From an uncultured Oscillospiraceae bacterium (GTDB lineage Bacteria > Bacillota > Clostridia > Oscillospirales > Oscillospiraceae): a stretch of 64,000 nt of DNA. The notes under the pieces were generated by a model that did no database searches, had not been told where the DNA came from, and was given only the letters and a program-made list of their open reading frames with translations. The DNA is taken from the NCBI GenBank assembly GCA_934569045.1, contig CAKTJX010000004.1, positions 1 through 64,000 of the forward strand, written 5' to 3'. Below, piece after piece: positions 33,903 to 41,426 of this stretch. The first letter of the stretch is position 1. Every line of letters starts with the position of its first letter. Both the position numbers and the translations under genes were made by a program.

Positions 33903-34074
33903 GGGGCCTGTTAAAAGGGTTGTCATTGCGAGCCAGTGACCGATGTCACTGGCGTGGCAATCCCCCGGTTAGGCGTAAAAGCCGAAATCTTCTTCAGAGC
34001 TGTCTGAAGATCCGGGGGATTCCCATACCAGTGTGCGCACTGGTTCGGAATGACAGCAACTTTTTAACAGCCCC
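33903..34074. repeat. MITE-like element with TGTCATTGCGAGCCAGTGAC core (copy 2)
   Basis: The ends GGGGCCTGTTAAAA and TTTTTAACAGCCCC form imperfect terminal inverted repeats. The inner CATTGCGAGCCAGTGAC block faces CACTGGTTCGGAATGACAG, as in the copy at 17171-17406, but the segment between terminus and core is shorter. It fills the tpiA-tsaC gap. Confidence 0.75.
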
Positions 34075-34094
34075 TTTTTCATTGAGGTGAAGCG

Positions 34095-35129
34095 ATGAAA
34101 ACCCTATATTTAGACGCAAATAGCGCGAAAACGCCGGAAATTGCCGCGGAAATCATCCGCAATGGCGGCCTGGTGGCCATTCCTACGGAGACGGTCTACG
34201 GTCTGGGAGCCAATGGCCTGGACGAGCAGGCGGTGGCGAAAATTTTTGAGGCCAAGGGCCGCCCCCAGGACAATCCACTGATTCTCCATGTGGCGGAGCC
34301 CAGGGAGATGGAGAGGTTCTGCCATGATATCCCGGAGAGTGCCTACCGTCTTGCGGAAAAGTTCTGGCCCGGCCCGCTGACCATGGTGCTGCCCGTGCGG
34401 GACATTGTGCCCAAGCGCACCACAGCGGGGCTGAATACTGTGGCCGTCCGCTGCCCGGACAGCGCCGTGACCCGGAAGATCATTGCTCTGGCCGGGGTGC
34501 CCATTGCGGCGCCCTCCGCCAATATTTCCGGCAAGCCCTCTACCACCACCGCCGAGCATGTGCGCCACGACCATGACGGCCGGATTGATGCCATTGTGGA
34601 CGGCGGCCCCTGCCGGGTGGGTGTGGAGTCCACAATTGTGGATTTGACCGAGGACCGGCCCCGTCTGCTGCGCCCCGGCGGAATCACCCCGGAGCAGCTG
34701 CTGGAGGTGCTGGGGGACCTGGTGGTGGACAAGGCCGTTACCGCCCAGATCGACAAGGATGCGGTGGTAAAGGCCCCCGGCATGAAGTATCGGCACTATG
34801 CCCCGGCGGAGCCTGTGGTCATCGTCTCCGGCAGCCGGGAGAAGGCAGCGGCCTACATCCGGGCCCATTTCGTCCCCGGGGACCGGGTGCTGTGCTTTGA
34901 GGAGGAGCTGCCGCTCTATGCTGGCTGCGCGCCTCTGGCCTATGGCCGGGAAAGCGATGTGAACACCCTGAGTGCCGGACTGTTCTCCGCCCTGCGGGTG
35001 CTGGATGATCCCGCAATCCATCAGGTGTATGCCCGCTGTCCCGTGGGCGGCGGCGTGGCCTACGCGGTGCAGAACCGGCTGAAAAAGGCCGCGGCCTTCC
35101 ATATTGTGGATGCGGAGGCAGAGGCATGA
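34095..35129 (+). CDS. Threonylcarbamoyl-AMP synthase, Sua5 type
   Basis: A 344-residue enzyme that makes threonylcarbamoyl-AMP for the t6A modification of ANN-decoding tRNAs. The YrdC domain (about 12-200) has IPTETVYGLGANGL, KGRPQDNPLILHV and PSANISGKPS; the C-terminal Sua5 domain (about 240-340) is joined by a linker that includes APGMKYRHYAP. This is the long form, as in Bacillus YwlC. Possible symbols are ywlC or tsaC/sua5. GAGGTGAAGCG precedes the ATG. The stop overlaps the coaE start by ATGA. Confidence 0.95.
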   Translation: MKTLYLDANSAKTPEIAAEIIRNGGLVAIPTETVYGLGANGLDEQAVAKIFEAKGRPQDNPLILHVAEPREMERFCHDIPESAYRLAEKFWPGPLTMVLPVRDIVPKRTTAGLNTVAVRCPDSAVTRKIIALAGVPIAAPSANISGKPSTTTAEHVRHDHDGRIDAIVDGGPCRVGVESTIVDLTEDRPRLLRPGGITPEQLLEVLGDLVVDKAVTAQIDKDAVVKAPGMKYRHYAPAEPVVIVSGSREKAAAYIRAHFVPGDRVLCFEEELPLYAGCAPLAYGRESDVNTLSAGLFSALRVLDDPAIHQVYARCPVGGGVAYAVQNRLKKAAAFHIVDAEAEA

Positions 35130-37117
35130 TCCTGGGCATCACCGGGGGCACCGGCTGCGGAAAGACCACGCTTTTAAAGTGCATTGAAGAGCAGGGCGGC
35201 CTGGTGCTGGACTGCGATGCCATCTACCACGACTTGCTGAAAACTGACAATGCCATGCTCCAGGCCATTGAGACCCGTTTTCCGGGCACGGTGGGGGAAG
35301 GGGGGCGAAACCTGAAAAAGCTGGGTGCCCTGGTGTATCAGGACCCCAAGGCTTTGGCAGATCTGAACGCCATCACCCATGCCTGCGTCCGCCGGGAGGT
35401 GGAAAAAGCACTGGCGGCAAAGCCGGCGCTTGCGGCCATCGATGCCATCGCCCTGTTTGAAAGCGGCCTGGACGGGCTCTGTGACGTGACCGTGGCCGTG
35501 ACCGCCCCGGAGGAAGACCGGGTGCGGCGGCTGATGCTTCGGGACAGCATTCCGGAGCCCTACGCCCGCAGCCGCATTGCCGCCCAGCACCCGGAAGAGT
35601 GGTTCCGGAAAAAATGCGACCGCATTCTGGAAAACAACGGCACCCAGGCCGATTTCCGCCGAAAGTGCCTTGCTTTTTTACAGGAATTGGGTATAATGAA
35701 GGAAGAATATACGAATATGGAGGAACCAAAAATGAACGTTGATGAACTCCGCGAGGCGCTGCTGTCCAGCCCCAAGAATGGCTATGTGGGCCTGCCGGAC
35801 CAGGAGCGCGCCGAAATGGAAGCCTACTGCAAGCGCTACGCCGCTTTTATGGATGCCTGCAAGACCGAGCGTGAAGCCACGGCCTGGGCCACCAAAGAAG
35901 CGGAAAAGCACGGCTTCAAGCCTGCCGTCCCCGGCATGGCTGTAAAGCCCGGCGATAAGATTTACATGAACAACCGGGGCAAGAGCTTCCTGATTGCCGT
36001 CATCGGCACCGAGTCTCTGGCCCAGGGTGCCAATATTTGCGCGGCCCATGTGGATTCTCCCCGCATGGATCTGAAGCCCCAGCCTCTGTATGAGGACAGC
36101 GAGATCGCCTACTTCAAGACCCACTACTACGGCGGCATCAAGAAGTACCAGTGGACCTGCGTGCCCCTGGCCATCCACGGCGTGGTCTGCAAGAAGGACG
36201 GCAGCGAGGTCACCGTTACCATCGGCGAGGACGAAAACGACCCCATCCTGGTTGTTTCTGACCTGCTGATTCACCTGTCCGCCGATCAGATGAAGAAGAC
36301 CCTGGCCGAGGGCATCGCCGGGGAGCAGCTGAACGTGATCCTGGGCACCGAGCCCCTGGAGGGCGAGGGCGCCGATCTGGTGAAGCTGAACATCATGCGC
36401 CTGCTGAACGAGAAGTACGGCTTTGTGGAGGATGATTTCCGCACCGCTGAGCTGACCGTGGTTCCCGCCGGGAAGTGCCGGGAAGTCGGCCTGGACCGGA
36501 GCCTGCTGGGTGCCTACGGCCACGATGACCGGGTTTGTGCCTACGCGGAGCTGGAGCCCATGCTGACCCTGCCCACCCCCAAGCACACCGCCGTGTGCAT
36601 TCTGGCCGACAAGGAAGAGATCGGTTCCGTGGGCATCAGCGGCATGCAGAGCCATGCCTTTGAGTATTTCATGGAGATTCTGTGCGATGGCCAGGGGGTC
36701 AAGCTGAGCCATTGCTTCGCCAATTCCTTCTGCCTGTCCGCCGACGTATCCAACGCCTTTGACCCCAACTTCGCGGACACCTGCGACCGCCGGAACAACA
36801 GCGCCCTGAACTACGGCGTTTCCATCTGCAAGTACACCGGCGCCCGGGGCAAGAGCGGCGCTTCCGATGCCTCTGCCGAGGCCATGCAGCACGTCCGCGC
36901 CACCCTGGACGGGGCCAACGTCAAGTGGCAGATTGCCACCCTGGGCAAGGTTGACCAGGGCGGCGGCGGCACGGTGGCGGCCTACATGGCCAACCGGAAC
37001 ATCGTCACGGTAGACGCGGGCGTGCCCGTACTGTGCATGCACGCCCCCATGGAGCTGGTCAGCAAGCTGGACTGCTACGAGACCATGAAGGCCTGCAAGG
37101 CGATTTATCTGGCGTAA
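35126..37117 (+). CDS. coaE: Dephospho-CoA kinase in frame with M18 aminopeptidase
   Basis: One uninterrupted frame of 663 residues covers two enzymes. Residues 1-190 are CoaE, which adds the 3'-phosphate to dephospho-CoA: P-loop GGTGCGKTT (7-15), the DCDAIYHDLL segment (29-38) and ALFESGLDG (about 110-118). There is no stop at the usual CoaE end (about 195-200). Residues from 203 are an M18 aminopeptidase (AHVDSPRMDLKP, DKEEIGSVGISGMQ, DQGGGGTVAAYMANRN). Inside the join are a promoter-like sequence and AGGAGG before Met203, so separate production of the peptidase is likely as well. Overlaps the Sua5-type gene at ATGA. Confidence 0.8.
   Translation: MILGITGGTGCGKTTLLKCIEEQGGLVLDCDAIYHDLLKTDNAMLQAIETRFPGTVGEGGRNLKKLGALVYQDPKALADLNAITHACVRREVEKALAAKPALAAIDAIALFESGLDGLCDVTVAVTAPEEDRVRRLMLRDSIPEPYARSRIAAQHPEEWFRKKCDRILENNGTQADFRRKCLAFLQELGIMKEEYTNMEEPKMNVDELREALLSSPKNGYVGLPDQERAEMEAYCKRYAAFMDACKTEREATAWATKEAEKHGFKPAVPGMAVKPGDKIYMNNRGKSFLIAVIGTESLAQGANICAAHVDSPRMDLKPQPLYEDSEIAYFKTHYYGGIKKYQWTCVPLAIHGVVCKKDGSEVTVTIGEDENDPILVVSDLLIHLSADQMKKTLAEGIAGEQLNVILGTEPLEGEGADLVKLNIMRLLNEKYGFVEDDFRTAELTVVPAGKCREVGLDRSLLGAYGHDDRVCAYAELEPMLTLPTPKHTAVCILADKEEIGSVGISGMQSHAFEYFMEILCDGQGVKLSHCFANSFCLSADVSNAFDPNFADTCDRRNNSALNYGVSICKYTGARGKSGASDASAEAMQHVRATLDGANVKWQIATLGKVDQGGGGTVAAYMANRNIVTVDAGVPVLCMHAPMELVSKLDCYETMKACKAIYLA
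35670..35697 (+). promoter_or_regulatory. Promoter-like sequence inside the 3' end of the coaE domain
   Basis: TTGCTT (35670-35675) and a perfect TATAAT (35692-35697) are 16 bases apart. They precede GGAGGA (35719-35724) and the ATG at 35732, where the M18 aminopeptidase domain begins. Confidence 0.65.
35732..37117 (+). CDS. M18 family aminopeptidase (alternative internal start of the fused frame)
   Basis: This 461-residue reading is the aminopeptidase part alone. It is a zinc M18 peptidase that removes N-terminal acidic or neutral residues. Visible metal and catalytic segments are CAAHVDSPRMD (His, Asp), LADKEEIGS (Glu-Glu), SADVSNAFDPNF (Asp) and the C-terminal CMHAPMELVSKLD (His). Length matches the family's 430-470, so a start here gives a complete enzyme. 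ATG codons at 35696 and 35717 are less well placed against the Shine-Dalgarno. Whether the organism makes this protein, the fusion, or both cannot be told from sequence. Confidence 0.75.
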   Translation: MNVDELREALLSSPKNGYVGLPDQERAEMEAYCKRYAAFMDACKTEREATAWATKEAEKHGFKPAVPGMAVKPGDKIYMNNRGKSFLIAVIGTESLAQGANICAAHVDSPRMDLKPQPLYEDSEIAYFKTHYYGGIKKYQWTCVPLAIHGVVCKKDGSEVTVTIGEDENDPILVVSDLLIHLSADQMKKTLAEGIAGEQLNVILGTEPLEGEGADLVKLNIMRLLNEKYGFVEDDFRTAELTVVPAGKCREVGLDRSLLGAYGHDDRVCAYAELEPMLTLPTPKHTAVCILADKEEIGSVGISGMQSHAFEYFMEILCDGQGVKLSHCFANSFCLSADVSNAFDPNFADTCDRRNNSALNYGVSICKYTGARGKSGASDASAEAMQHVRATLDGANVKWQIATLGKVDQGGGGTVAAYMANRNIVTVDAGVPVLCMHAPMELVSKLDCYETMKACKAIYLA

Positions 37118-37123
37118 GATTTG

Positions 37124-37164
37124 AAAAACACGGCGCGAATCCGGTAGGGTTGCGCCGTGTTTTT
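37124..37164 (+). terminator. Terminator after the M18 aminopeptidase
   Basis: AAAAACACGGCGC (37124-37136) pairs perfectly with GCGCCGTGTTTTT (37152-37164), loop 15 bases; the T-rich arm acts as the U tract. Confidence 0.85.
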
Positions 37165-37363
37165 CTTGTTCAGATGAGGACGGGACCCTGTCCACGTTTT
37201 AGCTGGGTGCCTCCGGCGGGGAGCTTCTTGTCCCGCCGAGAAGCTCCGCAAGAATGCGGCTTAAGGAGCATTGAGGTGTTTGCTCCCGCTTTCCACAGCC
37301 ATCCTCCTTAAGAATTCTTCCGGCCCGCTTTTACGTCGGTTAGGTTAAATGTTTCAGCTGGGT

Positions 37364-37493
37364 AGGGACGAACGTATAACCCCGGAGGGAAACTCCTGCC
37401 TTCCCCTTGGGGAAGGGGGACCGCCCGTGGCGGTGGATGAGGGCGGTACGCAGAACCGACGTGGAAAAACCCAAGGCGAATTCGTACCTGCCA
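37364..37493. repeat. Palindromic repeat with GAACGTATA start (copy 2)
   Basis: This copy has the same order as 17047-17170: GAACGTATAACCCC, a CTTCCCC/GGGGAAG palindrome, GTGGATGAGGGCGGTACGCAG and AATTCGTACCTGCC. Here it is not followed by the MITE-like element. Confidence 0.7.
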
Positions 37494-37494
37494 C

Positions 37495-37523
37495 TTGCTT
37501 GCACTCCGGTTTTATGCTATACT
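37495..37523 (+). promoter_or_regulatory. Promoter for MazG-like gene
   Basis: TTGCTT (37495-37500) and TATACT (37518-37523) are 17 bases apart, 37 bases before the start. Confidence 0.7.
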
Positions 37524-37560
37524 TACCCTCAATTTAAACCCGAAATTTGCGGAGGACACC

Positions 37561-37887
37561 ATGGACGATTTTAGCGTAAAAGACATGCTTGCGATGCAGC
37601 AGGCCCTACAGGAAAAATATAAAGACAAGTGGGAACCCATCGGCCCGGAGGCCGGAAAGCATAAGCTGCTGTGGATGCTTGGGGAAGTAGGAGAAGTTAT
37701 TGACATTATCAAGAAAAACGGGGACCAAAGGGCTGTTGAGGATGCGCCTGTCCGGCAGCATCTTGTGGAAGAAATGGCGGATGTGCTCATGTATTACAAT
37801 GATGTTCTTCTTTGCTATGGAATCAGCGAGCAGGAACTGAAAGAGACATACGAGACCAAGTTTCAAAAGAACATGACCCGCTGGTAA
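37561..37887 (+). CDS. MazG-like nucleotide pyrophosphohydrolase
   Basis: A 108-residue all-alpha protein. The two Glu pairs of the MazG/dUTPase-like fold appear as LGEVGEVIDIIKK (about 40-52) and VEEMADVLMYYND (about 69-81), the expected EExxE and ExxD magnesium ligands. Such small enzymes hydrolyse nucleoside triphosphates to monophosphate and pyrophosphate. The start at 37561 follows GGAGGACACC; an open frame to 37495 begins in the promoter. A single-gene unit by promoter position. Confidence 0.85.
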   Translation: MDDFSVKDMLAMQQALQEKYKDKWEPIGPEAGKHKLLWMLGEVGEVIDIIKKNGDQRAVEDAPVRQHLVEEMADVLMYYNDVLLCYGISEQELKETYETKFQKNMTRW

Positions 37888-38015
37888 ATTTCCCAATGCC
37901 AATTGGGTGAAAAAACACGCCCGCAACCCCCGGTTGACGGATTGCCACGCGGAAATGGTGGCGATGCAACCGAAGATTTTGCTACCATTTTCCAAAAAAG
38001 AAAGGAGTCTGGCAC

Positions 38016-38423
38016 ATGAACATGGCAGACAGAATACAATCCTTGCGGAAGGCAAAGGGATTTTCCCAAGAGGAGCTTGCGGACAAGATCGGGGTATCCA
38101 GGCAGGCTGTTTCCAAATGGGAAAGTGAGCAGAGCACACCCGATATCGAAAAAATTATAGTAATGAGTGACCTTTTTGAGGTCACAACAGACTATATCCT
38201 CAAAGGAACAGAGCCAGCCAACGTGACGGGCAAAAGGGCAATCCAATCTCTGTATCTGGGCTTTGCGGTTACCTTCGGGACCATAGCGGGAATCTGGTCT
38301 TTTACAGCGGATCGGTTCAATATTGATGAATGCCTTTTGATCGTCATTGCCGGAGCTGTGATTGGGTGCGCGGTGGCGTTGATTGTTCGGGTAATGGCGG
38401 ATTCCCATTGTAAGAAAATGTGA
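38016..38423 (+). CDS. XRE-family regulator with two membrane helices
   Basis: A 135-residue protein. Residues 5-60 form a Cro/C1-type helix-turn-helix (LRKAKGFSQEELADKIGVSRQAVSKWESEQSTPD), very like the family found with small membrane tails in Clostridia. Two hydrophobic helices follow (about 78-95 and 105-126). The protein is therefore a membrane-tethered DNA-binding protein. The ATG at 38016 has AAAGGAG about 10 bases upstream; a second ATG (38022) is also possible. No clear neighbour target; its stop lies just before the queT promoter. Confidence 0.88.
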   Translation: MNMADRIQSLRKAKGFSQEELADKIGVSRQAVSKWESEQSTPDIEKIIVMSDLFEVTTDYILKGTEPANVTGKRAIQSLYLGFAVTFGTIAGIWSFTADRFNIDECLLIVIAGAVIGCAVALIVRVMADSHCKKM

Positions 38424-38426
38424 TTC

Positions 38427-38455
38427 TTGACAAACAGGAAGAACTATGCTAAAAT
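38427..38455 (+). promoter_or_regulatory. Promoter for queT and its riboswitch
   Basis: TTGACA (38427-38432) and TAAAAT (38450-38455) are 17 bases apart. Transcription would start about 38462, a few bases before the aptamer. Confidence 0.85.
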
Positions 38456-38472
38456 CCCTTCATAATTTTATA

Positions 38473-38513
38473 GGACAGTTCGTAACCATCCTGTCGGTAA
38501 ACAAAACTAGGAT
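38473..38513 (+). ncRNA. preQ1-I riboswitch aptamer
   Basis: P1 is GACAG/CTGTC (38474-38478 with 38491-38495) enclosing TTCGTAACCATC, followed by the A-rich tail TAAACAAAACTAGG that folds back into the groove. This is the layout of the Thermoanaerobacter type preQ1-I aptamer. It sits 11 bases after the predicted transcription start and before queT, a transporter of queuosine precursors, so the ligand fits. Two hairpins with T runs follow (38550-38578 and 38584-38609), suggesting termination control, with the second one very near the ribosome binding site. Confidence 0.85.
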
Positions 38514-38549
38514 TCAAAGCGGGGGCTCTTGCTCTCTGCTTTCTTGAGG

Positions 38550-38578
38550 ATGGGCGCTGAAAAGCGTCCATTTTGTTT
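38550..38578 (+). terminator. First terminator of the queT expression platform
   Basis: ATGGGCGCT/AGCGTCCAT (38550-38558 with 38563-38571; one G-T pair) is followed by TTTGTTTT. Confidence 0.65.
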
Positions 38579-38583
38579 TGCTG

Positions 38584-38609
38584 TGGGTGGAATTGTCCGC
38601 CCATTTTTT
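38584..38609 (+). terminator. Second terminator before the queT ribosome binding site
   Basis: TGGGTGGA/TCCGCCCA (38584-38591 with 38596-38603) with six T residues ends 18 bases before the queT start. It may act on transcription or on access to the ribosome site AAGGAG. Confidence 0.6.
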
Positions 38610-38627
38610 ATTCTAAGGAGTACCCCA

Positions 38628-39137
38628 ATGAAAAAAACACATTACATTACCCAGGCGGCGGTTATCGCCGCCCTCTACGCCGTGCTGACCCATTTGCAGA
38701 ACCTCCTGCTGCCAGGCTCTACCACCTGGGCCATCCAGATGCGCGTTTCCGAGGCCATGATGGTCCTGGCCTTCTTCACCCCCGCCGCCATCCCCGGCCT
38801 GAGCCTGGGCTGCCTGGTGTTTAACCTGACCTATGCCGGAACCCTGCCTCTGGACCCGGTGGTGGGAACCCTGGCCACCTTCCTGGCTGCCGGCGGCATG
38901 TGGCTGACCCGGAATGTCAAGCTGGGCAGGCTCCCGGTGCTGGGCCTTCTGATGCCTGCCGTTACCAACGCAGTGCTGGTGGGCTGGGAGCTGACGGTCT
39001 ATATCGGCGGTGGCTTCGGCTTGAACGCGCTGTATGTGGCGCTGGGAGAGCTGGCCGTGGTTGCGGTGCTGGGGAGCCTGCTGTACACCGTCATTGCCCG
39101 CCGGAAGCTGGACAAGAAGGTTATGGCTGTGGGCTAA
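38628..39137 (+). CDS. queT: QueT-family queuosine precursor transporter
   Basis: A 169-residue membrane protein, the S component of an ECF-type importer for queuosine precursors. About six hydrophobic segments; the start MKKTHYITQAAVIAALYAVLTHL and QMRVSEAMMVLAFFTPAAIPGLSLGC are typical. The ECF module (EcfA, EcfT) is not in this window. The ATG at 38628 follows AAGGAGTACCCC. The open frame from 38529 lies in the riboswitch leader. Regulation by preQ1 is expected from the leader. Confidence 0.92.
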   Translation: MKKTHYITQAAVIAALYAVLTHLQNLLLPGSTTWAIQMRVSEAMMVLAFFTPAAIPGLSLGCLVFNLTYAGTLPLDPVVGTLATFLAAGGMWLTRNVKLGRLPVLGLLMPAVTNAVLVGWELTVYIGGGFGLNALYVALGELAVVAVLGSLLYTVIARRKLDKKVMAVG

Positions 39138-39146
39138 AATTTCTGA

Positions 39147-39183
39147 CAGGGGACGGCAGGAATGCCGTCTCCTGTTCCTTTTT
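39147..39183 (+). terminator. Terminator after queT
   Basis: CAGGGGACGGCA (39147-39158) pairs with TGCCGTCTCCTG (39163-39174) with one G-T pair; a GGAA loop and a TTCCTTTTT tail follow. Confidence 0.8.
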
Positions 39184-39260
39184 ACGGTATAAAAATATCG
39201 ACTTGTCAAGATTCACATGGTTTTTTTGCAAAACTTCCAAATTCTGGTGTATCTGCTTCC

Positions 39261-39290
39261 TTGACGGGAGCTGTCGAAACGTGCTATAAT
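39261..39290 (+). promoter_or_regulatory. Promoter for the pur operon
   Basis: TTGACG (39261-39266) and TATAAT (39285-39290) are 18 bases apart, just ahead of the ZTP riboswitch. Confidence 0.8.
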
Positions 39291-39308
39291 CAAGCTATCC
39301 AATGAGAA

Positions 39309-39378
39309 CCCTTATGACTGACGGATCAGTGGAGCACCACATGGAGTAAGGGAAGATTTTTTTGCCGACCGTCTGGGC
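39309..39378 (+). ncRNA. ZTP riboswitch (pfl motif)
   Basis: The core ATGACTGACGG, the hairpin GTGG/CCAC (about 39330-39340), the P1 pairing CCCTTA/TAAGGG and the separate GCCGACCGTCTGGGC ligand-binding segment match the pfl motif in order; only the linker is U-rich here. This RNA binds ZTP or ZMP, the signal of stalled purine or folate-dependent formylation. It lies between the pur promoter and purE. A T-rich region before purE (to 39430) with an imperfect stem may be its terminator. Gene control of the whole pur operon follows from position. Confidence 0.95.
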
Positions 39379-39441
39379 TTGCTTGCGTTCCTGAGAAGAG
39401 GAGGGTAAGTGGGCCCTTTTGCGTTTTTTAAGGAGGTTATT

Positions 39442-39939
39442 ATGAAAAAAGTTGGAATTATCATGGGAAGTGACAGTGATCTGCCGATTCTGCGCAAATC
39501 CATGGACACCCTGAGCGAGCTGGGGATTCCCTTCCAGTGCCACATTTTTTCTGCCCACCGCACCCCTGTGGAAGCCCGGGACTTCGCGGTTTCTGCCCGG
39601 GCGGAGGGCTACGGCGTGCTGATCGCCGCGGCGGGCATGGCAGCCCATCTGGCCGGGGCCATTGCGGCCAATACCACCCTCCCCGTCATCGGCATTCCCT
39701 GTAAGGGCGGCGCCCTGGACGGCCTGGATGCCCTGCTCTCCACGGTGCAGATGCCCTCCGGCATCCCCGTTGCCACGGTGGCGCTCAACGGCGGTGTCAA
39801 CGCGGCGCTGCTGGCGGCCCAGATTCTGGCGGTCTCCGATGAGGGCTTGGCGGCCAAGCTGGATGCCCGGCGGGCAGAGGATGCCAAAAAGGTTCTGAGC
39901 AAGGACACGGCTCTGCAGCAAGAGCTGAACAAAGCGTAA
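39442..39939 (+). CDS. purE: N5-carboxyaminoimidazole ribonucleotide mutase
   Basis: A 165-residue enzyme that converts N5-CAIR to CAIR (or AIR to CAIR in class II). GSDSDLP (9-15), the SAHRTP loop (about 36-41), [11 protein letters not shown] and the catalytic His are visible. Class II features are not resolved by eye, and purK is not in the window. The ATG at 39442 follows AGGAGGTTATT; the open frame at 39409 lies in the riboswitch leader. First gene of the pur operon. Confidence 0.96.
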   Translation: MKKVGIIMGSDSDLPILRKSMDTLSELGIPFQCHIFSAHRTPVEARDFAVSARAEGYGVLIAAAGMAAHLAGAIAANTTLPVIGIPCKGGALDGLDALLSTVQMPSGIPVATVALNGGVNAALLAAQILAVSDEGLAAKLDARRAEDAKKVLSKDTALQQELNKA

Positions 39940-39950
39940 GGAGGACGACT

Positions 39951-41375
39951 ATGGGCGGTTTCTTCGGCGCGGTCTCCAAGCGAGACTGCATTCTGGATGT
40001 TTTCTTCGGCACCGATTATCACTCCCACCTGGGCACCCGGCGGGGCGGCATGGCAGCCTATGACCCGGCGATGGGCTTGCAGCGCGAAATCCACAATATT
40101 GAAAATTCTCCCTTCCGTACCAAGTTTGACGGCATTCTGAACGAGATGAAGGGCACCAGCGCCATCGGCTGTATCTCCGATACGGACCCGCAGCCCCTGC
40201 TGATCCGCTCCGAGCTGGGCACCTACGCCATCTGCACCATCGGCATCATCAACAACGCGGAGACCCTGCTGCGGCAGTACCTCTCCTTCAGCGGCGGCCA
40301 CTTTGAGGCCATGTCCGGCGGCAAGGTCAACTCCAATGAGCTGATTTCCGCAATGATCGATCAGAAGAGCTCCTTTGCGGAAGGGATTCGTTTTGCCCAG
40401 GACATGATTGAGGGCACGGCCTCCATTCTGATCCTGAAGGATGACGGCCACCTGATCGCCGCCCGGGACAAGCTGGGCAGACTCCCCATTATTCTGGAAA
40501 AGAACGAGGACGGCTTCTGCGTCACCTTTGAGGATTACGCGGGCGAAAAGCTGGGCTACAGCTTCTGCCGGGAGCTGGGCCCCGGAGAGATCGTGGAGCT
40601 GACGGCGGAGGGGGAGACCGTGCTGGCGGAGCCCCGGAAGAAGAAAAAGATCTGCGCCTTCCTCTGGTCCTACTATGGCTACCCCACCTCCTGCTATGAG
40701 GGCAAAAACGTGGAGGTCATGCGCTACCGCAATGGCCGGATTATGGCCAAGGCGGACAAGGAAAACGGCATCGCCCAGGACATTGACTATGTGGGCGGTG
40801 TGCCGGATTCCGGTACGCCCCACGCCATCGGCTACGCCAACGAAAGCGGCGTGCCCTTCGCCCGGCCCTTTATCAAGTACACCCCCACCTGGCCCCGGAG
40901 CTTCATGCCCTCCAACCAGAGCGAGCGGAACATGGTTGCCAAGATGAAGCAGATTCCGGTGGACGAGCTGATCCGGGACAAGAAGCTGCTGTTTGTGGAC
41001 GATTCCATCGTTCGGGGCACCCAGCTGCGGGAGACGGTGGATTTCCTCTATGAGCACGGGGCCAAGGATGTGCACATCCGCTCCGCCTGCCCGCCCATCC
41101 TGTACGCCTGCAAATACCTGAATTTCTCCCGCTCCAATTCGGAGAACGAGCTCATCGCCCGCTCCACCATCCTGGACCTGGAGGGGGAGGAAGGCTTCAA
41201 CCACCTGGACGAATACATGGACGGCACCACCGAGCGTGGCAGGAAGCTGCGCCAGACCATCTGCGAGAAGCTCCACTTCTCCACCCTGGAATACCAGACC
41301 CTGGACGGCATCCTGGAGGCCATCGGCCTGCCGGAGTGCGACGTGTGCACCTACTGCTGGAACGGCAAAGAGTAA
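39951..41375 (+). CDS. purF: Amidophosphoribosyltransferase-family protein lacking the N-terminal Cys
   Basis: A 474-residue PurF-type protein. The PRTase domain is intact: the PRPP loop [16 protein letters not shown] is near residue 350. The glutaminase domain has the family fold signals ([41 protein letters not shown]). However, the mature N-terminus reads MGGFFG, so the Cys that is normally residue 1 after Met removal is Gly; the nearest Cys is at 13. Canonical PurF cannot use glutamine without that Cys. Possible Fe-S ligands include CDVCTYC near the C-terminus. Position in the pur operon suggests PurF function, perhaps ammonia-dependent. Confidence 0.85.
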   Translation: MGGFFGAVSKRDCILDVFFGTDYHSHLGTRRGGMAAYDPAMGLQREIHNIENSPFRTKFDGILNEMKGTSAIGCISDTDPQPLLIRSELGTYAICTIGIINNAETLLRQYLSFSGGHFEAMSGGKVNSNELISAMIDQKSSFAEGIRFAQDMIEGTASILILKDDGHLIAARDKLGRLPIILEKNEDGFCVTFEDYAGEKLGYSFCRELGPGEIVELTAEGETVLAEPRKKKKICAFLWSYYGYPTSCYEGKNVEVMRYRNGRIMAKADKENGIAQDIDYVGGVPDSGTPHAIGYANESGVPFARPFIKYTPTWPRSFMPSNQSERNMVAKMKQIPVDELIRDKKLLFVDDSIVRGTQLRETVDFLYEHGAKDVHIRSACPPILYACKYLNFSRSNSENELIARSTILDLEGEEGFNHLDEYMDGTTERGRKLRQTICEKLHFSTLEYQTLDGILEAIGLPECDVCTYCWNGKE

Positions 41376-41426
41376 ATAAAATAATCCGAACGCCCATCAA
41401 TCCGAAAAAACAAAGGAGATTGCTTT

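Larger units (their letters stand above)
37165..37560. other. Gene-free interval with inverted repeats
   Basis: No gene is supported. GAGCTTCT/AGAAGCTC (37221-37246) and TTAAGGAG/CTCCTTAA (37261-37311) are local inverted repeats of unknown origin. A copy of the GAACGTATA repeat follows (37364-37493), and its right end directly adjoins the promoter of the MazG-like gene. Confidence 0.65.

Noticed and set aside
38473-38513. preQ1-II or preQ1-III class for the queT leader
   Set aside because: The short 5-bp stem with TTCGTAACC loop and AAACAAAAC tail fits the preQ1-I layout, and the extra helices of the other classes are not visible.
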